From: Aulostomus chinensis
Taxonomy: Eukaryota; Chordata; Actinopteri; Syngnathiformes; Aulostomidae
Direction of reading: 5' to 3'
NCBI GenBank assembly: GCA_037954235.1
Contig: JBBMOA010000003.1
Coordinates: 8,332,453 to 8,396,452, forward strand
DNA: 64,000 nucleotides
In this document: in pieces, positions 54,894-64,000 of the stretch
How the letters are laid out: the number at the start of each line of letters is the position of its first letter
How positions within the stretch are numbered: the first letter of the stretch is position 1
Position numbers and translations under genes: made by a program
Notes under the pieces: model-generated
Told to the model about the DNA's origin: nothing
Database searches by the model: none
What the model saw: the letters and a program-made list of their open reading frames with translations, nothing else

Positions 54894-57800
54894 AAAGATG
54901 CATAAACTTGAAGTTAAAGAAGTTAAAGGTGGAGTTCAGTCAGGAGTACTGTACGAAATGTTTTTTTTGTTCAAAGTGACTTTTCATTCAAGTTGCAACC
55001 TGAAAGCATAGAAAGATGCATAAACTTGAAATTAGTAATGGATTTCACCCAGTTTTCCTCAAAATACAGGAGTTATGCATTAAGTTTTCATTTTGGCCTT
55101 CTCTTGCTGAGAAAACGCTATATGGGACGTGATACAAAACAGCCATAACTTTTGTTCAAAGTGAGTTTTCAGTCAAGTTTAAAACTGAAAGAATAGAAAG
55201 ATGGATAAACTTGAAGTTACATGTGGATTTCACTCAGTGTTCCTCAAAATACAGGAGTTATGCATGAAGTGTTCATTTTGGCCTTCTGTCACTGACAAAA
55301 CGCTATTTGGGAACTATGACACAAAAAAGCCATAACTTTTTTTCAAACTGAGTTTTCAGTCTAGTTTCAACCCGAAAGCATAGAAAGATGCATAAACTTG
55401 ATGTTACAGGTGGATTTCAGTGAGTTTACCTCAGAATACAGGAGTTCTGCATGAAGTTTTAATTTTGGCATTCTCTCACTATGAAAACACTATTTGTGAC
55501 CTGTGATACAAAACAGACATAACTTTTTTTCAAAGTGTGTTTTCAGTCAAGTTTCAACCTGAAAGCATAGAAAGATGCATAAACTTGAAGTTACAGGTGG
55601 ATTTCAGTGAGTTTTCCTCAAAATACAGGTGTTCTGCATGAAGTGTTCATTTTGGCCTTCTCTCACTGTGAAAACACTATTTGTGACCTGTGATACAAAA
55701 CAGACGTAACTTTTTTTCAAAGTGAATTTTTAGTCAAGTTTCAACCTGAAAGCATAGAAAGATGCATAAACTTGAAGTTACAGGTGGATTTCAGTGAGTT
55801 TTCCTAAAAATACAGGACTTCTTCATGAAGTGTTCATTTTAGCCTTCTCTCGCTGTGAAAACGCTATTTGTGACCTGTGATACAAAACAGCCATACTTTT
55901 TTTCAAAGTGAGATTTCAGTCAAGTTTCAACCTGAAAGCATAGAAAGATGCATAAACTTGAAGATACAGGTTGATTTCACTCAGTTTTCCTCAAAATACA
56001 GGAGTTATGCAAGAAGTATTTATTTAGGCCTCCTCGCACTGATAAAAGAATTCTCTGACTTATGATACAAAACAGCCATTACTTTCATTTAAAGTGAGTC
56101 TTCAGTCAGTTTTCAAACTGAAAGTATAGAAAGATGCATAAACTTGAAGTTACAGGTGGATTTCAGTGAGTTTTCCTCAAAATACAGGAGTTCTGCATGA
56201 AGTTTTCATTTTGGCCTTCTCTCGCTGAGAAAACGCTATTTGTGACCTGTGATACAAAAATGCCATAACTTTTTATAAAAGTGAGTTTTCTGTCAAGTTT
56301 CAACCTGAAAGCATAGAAAGATGCATAAACTTGAAGTTACAGGTGGATTTCAGCGAGTTTTCCTCAAAATACAGGAGTTCTGCATGAAGTGTTGATTTTG
56401 GCCTTCTCTCGCTGAGAAAACACTATTTGTGACCTTTGACACAAAACAGCCATAACTTTTGTTCAAAGTGAGTTTTTAGTCAAGTTTCAACCTGAAAGCA
56501 TAGAAAGATGCATAAACTTGAAGTTACAGGTGGATTTCAGTGAGTTTTCCTCAAAATACAGGAGTTATGCATGAAGTGTTCATTTTGGCCTTCTCTCGCT
56601 GAGAAAACGCTTTTTGTGACCTGTGATACAAAAATGCCATAACTTTTGTTCAAAGTGAGTTTTCTGTCAAGTTTCAACCTGAAAGCATAGAAAGATGCAT
56701 AAACTTGAAGTTACAAGTGGATTTCAGCGAGTTTTCCTCAAAATACAGGAGTTCTTCATGAAGTCTTCATTTTGGCTTCTATTACTGACAAAACACTATT
56801 TGTGACCTGTGACACAAAACAGCCATAACTTTAGTTCAAAGTGAGTTTTCAGTCAAGTTTCAACCTGAAAGCATAGAAAGATGCATCAACTTGAAGTTAC
56901 AGGTGGATTTCAGTGAGTTTTCCTCAAAACACAGGAGTTATGCATGAAGTGTTCATTTTGGCCTTCTCTCGCTGAGAAAACACTATTTGTGACCTGTGAC
57001 ACAAAACAGCCATAACTTTAGTTCAAAGTGAGTTTTCAGTCAAGTATCAACCTGAAAGCATAGAAAGATGCATAAACTTGAAGTTACAAGTTGATTTCAG
57101 TTAGTTTTCCTCAAAATACAGGAGTTATGCATGAAGTTTTCATTTTGGCCTTCTCTCGCTGAGAAAACGCTATTTGTGACCTGTGAAACAAAAATGCCAT
57201 AACTTTTTTTAAAAGTGGGTTTTCTGTCAAGTTTCAACCTGAAAGCATAGAAAGATGCATAAACTTGAAGTTACAAGTTGATATCAGTTAGTTTTCCTCA
57301 AAATACAGGAGTTTTGCATGAAGTGTTCAATTTGGCCTTCTCTCGCTGAGAAAATGCTTTTTGTGACCTGTGATACGAAAATGCCATAACTTTTTATAAA
57401 AGTGAGTTTTCTGTCAAGTTTCAACCTGAAAGCATAGAAAGATGCAAAATCTTGAAGTTACAGGTGGATTTCAGTGAGATTTCCTCAAAATACAGGAGTT
57501 ATGAATGAAGTGTTCATTTTGGTCTTTTCTCGCTGAGAAAACGCTATTTTTTTACCTGTCATACAAAAATGCCATAACTTTTTTTAAAAGTGAGTTTTCT
57601 GTCAAGTTTCAACCTGAAAGCATAGAAAGATGCATAATCTTGAAGTTACAGGTGGATTTCAGTGAGTTTTCTTCAAAATACAGGAGTTATGCATGAAGTG
57701 TTCATTTTGGCCTTGTCTCGCTGAGAAAACGCTTTTTGTGACCTGTGACACGAAAATGCCATAACTTTTTTTAAAAGTGAGTTTTCTGTCAAGTTTCAAC

Positions 57801-60800
57801 CTGAAAGCATAGAAAGAGGCATAAACTTGAAGTTACAGGTGGATTTCAATGAGTTTTCCTCAAAATACAGTTCTGTGTGAAGTGTTCATTTTGGCCTTCT
57901 TACGCTGAGAAAACGCTATTTGTGACCTGTGATACAACAATGCCATAACTGTGTTTAAAAGTGAGTTTTCTGTCAAGTTTCAACCTGAAAGCACAGAAAG
58001 ATGCATAAACTTGAAGTTACAGGTGGATTTCAGTTAGTTTTCCTCAAAATACAGGAGTTATGCATGAAGTGTTCAATTTGGCCTTCTCTCGCTGAGAAAA
58101 CACTATTTGTGACCTGTAATACAAAAGTTCCATAACTTTTTTTAAAAGTGAGTTTGCTGTCAAGGTTCAACCTGAAAGCATAGAAAGATGCATAAACTTG
58201 AAGTTACAGGTAGATTTCAGTGAGTTTTCCTCAAAATACAGGAGTTATGCATGAAGTGTTCATTTTGGCCTTCTCTCGCTGAGAAAACGCTATTTGTGAA
58301 CTGTGATACAAAAATGCCATAACTTTTTTTAAAAGTGAGTTTTCTGTCAAGTTTCAACCTGAAAGCATAGAAAGATGCATAAACTAAAAGTTACAGGTTG
58401 ATTTCAGTGAGTTTTCCTCAAAATACAGGAGTTATGCATGAAGTGTTCATTTTGGCCTTCTCTCGCTGAGAAAAATCTATTTGTGACCTGTGACACAAAA
58501 CAGCCATAACTTTTTTTCAAAGTGAGTTTTCTGTCAAGTTTCAACCTGAAAGCATAGAAAGACGCATAAACTTGAAGTTACAGGTGGATTTCGGTGAGTT
58601 TTCTCAAAATAAAGGAGTTCTGCATGAAGTGTTCATTTTGGCCTTCTCTCGCTGAGAAAACGCTTTTTTTGACCTGTGATACAAAAATGCCATAACTCTT
58701 TTTAAAAGTGAGTTTTCTGTCAAGTTTCAACCTGAAAGCATAGAAAGATGCATAATCTTGAAGTTACAGGTGGATTTCAATGAGTTTTCCTCAAAATACA
58801 GTTCTGTGTGAAGTGTTCATTTTGGCCTTCTTACGCTGAGAAAACGCTTTTTGTGACCTGTGATACAACAATGCCATAACTTTTTTTAAAAGTGAGTTTT
58901 CTGTCAAGTTTCAACCTGAAAGCATAGAAAGATGCATAAACTTGAAGTTACAGGTGGATTTCAGTTAGTTTTCCTCAAAATACAGGAGTTATGCATGAAG
59001 TGTTCAATTTGGCCTTCTCTCGCTGAGAAAACACTATTTGTGACCTGTAATACAAAAGTTCCATAACTTTTTTTAAAAGTGAGTTTGCTGTCAAGGTTCA
59101 ACCTGAAAGCATAGAAAGATGCATAAACTTGAAGTTACAGGTAGATTTCAGTGAGTTTTCCTCAAAATACAGGAGTTATGCATGAAGTGTTCATTTTGGC
59201 CTTCTCTCGCTGTGAAAACGCTATTTGTGAACTGTGATACAAAAATGCCATAACTTTTTTGAAAAGTGAGTTTTCTGTCAAGTTTCAACCTGAAAGCATA
59301 GAAAGATGCATAAACTAAAAGTTACAGGTTGATTTCAGTGAGTTTTCCTAAAAATACAGGAGTTATGCATGAAGTGTTCATTTTGGCCTTCTCTCGCTGA
59401 GAAAAATCTATTTGTGACCTGTGACACAAAACAGCCATAACTTTTTTTCAAAGTGAGTTTTCTGTCAAGTTTCAACCTGAAAGCATAGAAAGACGCATAA
59501 ACTTGAAGTTACAGGTGGATTTCGGTGAATTTTCTCAAAATAAAGGAGTTCTGCATGAAGTGTTCATTTTGGCCTTGTCTCGCTGAGAAAACGCTTTTTT
59601 TGACCTGTGATACAAAAATGCCATAACTTTTTTTAAAATTGAGTTTTCTGTCAAGTTTCAACCTGAAAGCATAGAAAGATGCCTAATCTTGAAGTTACAG
59701 GTGGATTTCAGTGAGTTTACCTCAAAATACAGGAGTTATGCATGAAGTGTTCATTTTGGCCTTCTCTCGCTGAGAAAACGCTTTTTTTGACCTGTGATAC
59801 AAAAATGCCATAACTTTTTTTAAAAGTGAGTTTTCTGTCAAGTTTCAACCTGAAAGCATAGAAAGATGCATAATCTTGAAGTTACAGGTGGATTTCAGTG
59901 AGGTTTCCTCAAAATACAGGAGTTCTGCATGAAGTGTTCATTTTGGCCTTCTCTCGCTGAGAAAACACTATTTGTGACCTGTGACACAAAACAGCCATAA
60001 CTTTAGTTCAAAGTGAGTTTTCTGTCAAGTTTCAAACTGAAAGCATAGAAAGATGCATAAACTTGAAGTTACAGGTGGATTTCAGTTAGTTTTCCTCAAA
60101 ACACAGGAGTTATGCATGAAGTGTTCATTTTGGCCTTCTCTCGCTGAGAAAACACTATTTGTGACCTGTGACACAAAACAGCCATAACTTTAGTTCAAAG
60201 TGAGTTTTCAGCCACGTTTCCACCTGAAAGCATAGAAAGATGCATAAACTTGAAGTTACAGGTGGATTTCAGTGAGGTTTCCTCAAAATACTGGAGTTAT
60301 GCATGAAGTTTTCATTTTGGCCTTCTCTCGCTGAGAAAACGCTATTTGTGACCTGTGATACAAAAATGCCATAACTTTTTTTAAAAGTGGGTTTTCTGTC
60401 AAGTTTCAACCTGAAAGCATAGAAAGATGCATAAACTTGAAGTCACAAGTTGATATCAGTTAGTTTTCCTCAAAATACAGGAGTTTTGCATGAAGTGTTC
60501 AATTTGGCCTTCTCTCGCTGAGAAAATGCTTTTTGTGACCTGTGATACGAAAATGCCATGACTTTTTATAAAAGTGAGTTTTCTGTCAAGTTTCAACCTG
60601 AAAGCATAGAAAGATGCAAAATCTTGAAGTTACAGGTGGATTTCAGTTAGTTTTCCTCAAAATACAGGAGTTATGCATGAAGTGTTCATTTTGGCCTTCT
60701 CTTGCTGAGAAAACACTATTTGTGACCTGTGACACAAAACAGCCATAACTTTAGTTCAAAGTGAGTTTTCTGTCAAGTTTCAACCTGAAAGCATAGAAAG

Positions 60801-63800
60801 ATTCATAAACTTGAAGTTACAGGTGGATTTCAGTTAGTTTTCCTCAAAATACAGGAGTTATGCATGAAGTGTTCATTTTGGCCTTCTCTCACTGAGAAAA
60901 CGCTATTTGTGACATGTGATTCAAAAATGCCAAACCTTTTTTTAAAAGTGAGATTTCTGTCAAGTTTCAACCTGAAAGCATAGAAAGATGCATAAACTTG
61001 AAGTTACAGGTGGATTTCAGTGAGTTTTACTCAAAATAAAGGAATTCTGCTTGAAGTGTTCATTTTGGCCTTCTCTCGCTGAGAAAACACTATTTGTGAC
61101 CTGTGACACAAAACAGCCATAAATTTAGTTCAAAGTGAGTTTTCTGTCAAGTTTCAACCTGAAAGCATAGAAAGATGCATAAACTTGAAGTTACAGCTTG
61201 ATTTCAGTGAGTTTTCCTCAAAATACAGGAGTTATGCATGAAGTGTTCATTTTGGCCTTCTCTCGCTGAGAAAACGCTATTTGTGACCTGTGATACAAAA
61301 ATGCCATAACTTTTTTTAAAAGTGAGTTTTCTGTCAAGTTTCAACCTGAAAGCATAGAAAGATGCATAAACTTGAAGTTACAGGTGGATTTCAGTGAGTT
61401 TTCCTCAAAATACAGGAGTTCTGCATGAAGTGTTCATTTTGGCATTCTCTCGCTGAGAAAACGCTTTTTTTGACCTGTGATACAAAAATGCTATAACTTT
61501 TTTAAAAGTGAGTTTTCTCTCAAGTTTCAACCTGAAAGCATAGAAAGATGCATAAACTTGAAGATACAAGTTGATTTCAGTTAGTTTTCCTCAAAATACA
61601 GGAGTTATTCATGAAGTGTTCATTTTGGCCTTCTCTCGCTGAGAAAACACTTTTTTTGACCTGTGATAAAACAATGCCATAACTTTTGTTCAAAGTGAGT
61701 TTTCAGTTTAGTTTCAACCTGAAAGCATAGAAAGATGCATAAACTTGAAGTTACAGGTAGATTTCAGTGAGTTTTCCTCAAAATACAGGAGTTATGCATG
61801 AAGTGTTCATTTTGGCCTTCTCTCGCTGTGAAAACGCTATTTGTGAACTGTGATACAAAAATGCCATAACTTTTTTAAAAGTGAGTTTTCTGTCAAGTTT
61901 CACCCTGAAAGCATAGAAAGATGCATAAACTAAAAGTTACAGGTTGATTTCAGTGAGTTTTCCTCAAAATACAGGAGTTATGCATGAAGTGTTCATTTTG
62001 GCCTTCTCTCGCTGAGAAAACGCTATTTGTGAACTGTGATACAAAAATGCCATAACTTTTTTTAAAAAGTGAGTTTTCTGTCAAGTTTCAACCTGAAAGC
62101 ATAGAAAGATGCATAAACTAAAAGTTACAGGTTGATTTCAGTGAGTTTTCCTCAAAATACAGGAGTTATGCATGAAGTGTTCATTTTGGCCTTCTCTCGC
62201 TGAGAAAAATCTATTTGTGACCTGTGACACAAAACAGCCATAACTTTTTTTCAAAGTGAGTTTTCTGTCAAGTTTCAACCTGAAAGCATAGAAAGACGCA
62301 TAAACTTGAAGTTACAGGTGGATTTCGGTGAGTTTTCTCAAAATAAAGGAGTTCTGCATGAAGTGTTCATTTTGGCCTTCTCTCGCTGAGAAAACGCTTT
62401 TTTTGACCTGTGATACAAAAATGCCATAACTCTTTTTAAAAGTGAGTTTTCTGTCAAGTTTCAACCTGAAAGCATAGAAAGATGCATAATCTTGAAGTTA
62501 CAGGTGGATTTCAATGAGTTTTCCTCAAAATACAGTTCTGTGTGAAGTGTTCATTTTGGCCTTCTTACGCTGAGAAAACGCTTTTTGTGACCTGTGATAC
62601 AACAATGCCATAACTTTTTTTAAAAGTGAGTTTTCTGTCAAGTTTCAACCTGAAAGCATAGAAAGATGCATAAACTTGAAGTTACAGGTGGATTTCAGTT
62701 AGTTTTCCTCAAAATACAGGAGTTATGCATGAAGTGTTCAATTTGGCCTTCTCTCGCTGAGAAAACACTATTTGTGACCTGTAATACAAAAGTTCCATAA
62801 CTTTTTTTAAAAGTGAGTTTGCTGTCAAGGTTCAACCTGAAAGCATAGAAAGATGCATAAACTTGAAGTTACAGGTAGATTTCAGTGAGTTTTCCTCAAA
62901 ATACAGGAGTTATGCATGAAGTGTTCATTTTGGCCTTCTCTCGCTGTGAAAACGCTATTTGTGAACTGTGATACAAAAATGCCATAACTTTTTTGAAAAG
63001 TGAGTTTTCTGTCAAGTTTCAACCTGAAAGCATAGAAAGATGCATAAACTAAAAGTTACAGGTTGATTTCAGTGAGTTTTCCTAAAAATACAGGAGTTAT
63101 GCATGAAGTGTTCATTTTGGCCTTCTCTCGCTGAGAAAAATCTATTTGTGACCTGTGACACAAAACAGCCATAACTTTTTTTCAAAGTGAGTTTTCTGTC
63201 AAGTTTCAACCTGAAAGCATAGAAAGACGCATAAACTTGAAGTTACAGGTGGATTTCGGTGAATTTTCTCAAAATAAAGGAGTTCTGCATGAAGTGTTCA
63301 TTTTGGCCTTGTCTCGCTGAGAAAACGCTTTTTTTGACCTGTGATACAAAAATGCCATAACTTTTTTTAAAATTGAGTTTTCTGTCAAGTTTCAACCTGA
63401 AAGCATAGAAAGATGCCTAATCTTGAAGTTACAGGTGGATTTCAGTGAGTTTACCTCAAAATACAGGAGTTATGCATGAAGTGTTCATTTTGGCCTTCTC
63501 TCGCTGAGAAAACGCTTTTTTTGACCTGTGATACAAAAATGCCATAACTTTTTTTAAAAGTGAGTTTTCTGTCAAGTTTCAACCTGAAAGCATAGAAAGA
63601 TGCATAATCTTGAAGTTACAGGTGGATTTCAGTGAGGTTTCCTCAAAATACAGGAGTTCTGCATGAAGTGTTCATTTTGGCCTTCTCTCGCTGAGAAAAC
63701 ACTATTTGTGACCTGTGACACAAAACAGCCATAACTTTAGTTCAAAGTGAGTTTTCTGTCAAGTTTCAAACTGAAAGCATAGAAAGATGCATAAACTTGA

Positions 63801-64000
63801 AGTTACAGGTGGATTTCAGTTAGTTTTCCTCAAAACACAGGAGTTATGCATGAAGTGTTCATTTTGGCCTTCTCTCGCTGAGAAAACACTATTTGTGACC
63901 TGTGACACAAAACAGCCATAACTTTAGTTCAAAGTGAGTTTTCAGCCACGTTTCCACCTGAAAGCATAGAAAGATGCATAAACTTGAAGTTACAGGTGGA
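54894..64000 (+). repeat. 187-bp satellite array, segment C (forward polarity), runs off the window
   Basis: About 48 monomers, e.g. the AACTTGAAGTT word at 63794 and 63981 (187 bp apart) and at 56888 and 57075. It is more homogeneous toward the right end. It contains the 3734-bp and 931-bp higher-order repeats. The junction with segment B (54877-54893) reads AGAAATCAAACAAAGCA, with no known repeat in it. Confidence 0.95.
58205..64000. repeat. 3734-bp higher-order satellite unit, one full and one partial copy
   Basis: The rare variant TTACGCTGAG at 58831 recurs at 62565, and CAGCCACGTTTCC at 60209 recurs at 63943, both 3734 bp apart (20 monomers). The copies are 58205-61937 and 61938 onward, the second cut by the window end. 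The TTACGCTGAG variant also occurs at 57900, 931 bp (5 monomers) before 58831, showing a nested shorter unit. Confidence 0.9.

Noticed and set aside
44717..64000. CRISPR-like or protein-coding tandem repeat
   Set aside because: Monomers are contiguous without spacers, have stops in all frames and lie in a vertebrate-type genome.

Overview
The window looks like nuclear DNA of a ray-finned (teleost) fish. It is AT-rich and repeat-dense. It carries several copies of a tRNA-headed SINE ending in an ATGGATGG-type tail, together with L2, RTE-like, L1/Tx1, Gypsy, BEL/Pao, Tc1 and Kolobok-like remnants. Vertebrate-type split genes are present with consensus GT/AG junctions. All calls come from reading sequence and translations; no database was searched.

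Layout. 1-2338: a dead L2-type LINE. 2614-4175: a Kolobok-like DNA transposon with TTAA target duplication and THAP remnants. 7599-8383: an intact last exon of a five-finger C2H2 zinc-finger protein. 10944-15715: a palindromic (foldback) element split by a decayed Ty3/Gypsy retrotransposon. 15727-16007: an intact C-terminal exon of a CCDC106-like protein. 16423-17315: a local tandem duplication, one copy of which carries a SINE and the other the empty site.

20246-38460 (minus strand): the first coding half of a cytosolic-type 10-formyltetrahydrofolate dehydrogenase (aldh1l) gene. A candidate promoter/first exon and six coding exons with compatible phases encode residues 1-286, with catalytic His106 and Asp142 present. 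The introns are filled with mobile elements, a 171-bp minisatellite and a foldback element with hammerhead-ribozyme-like arms. No exon for the rest of the enzyme was found in the 20 kb below 20246.

38.8-44.7 kb: L1/Tx1 and L2 remnants, SINEs, a short outlying patch of satellite, and the second copy of a dispersed repeat also present at 24.3 kb. 44717-64000: a continuous satellite array of roughly 100 monomers of about 187 bp that runs off the window. It changes polarity twice (near 46.28 and 54.88 kb) and contains multi-monomer tandem duplications (2802 bp = 15 monomers; 3734 bp = 20 monomers; 931 bp = 5 monomers). One 5'-truncated LINE tail is inserted in it. The polarity switch at 46.28 kb carries a 32-bp piece of the dispersed repeat that borders the array.

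The aldh1l gene and the zinc-finger and CCDC106-like exons are the only candidate host protein-coding parts. Everything else is transposon debris or tandem repeat. The satellite architecture and the hammerhead-like foldback are the most unusual features.
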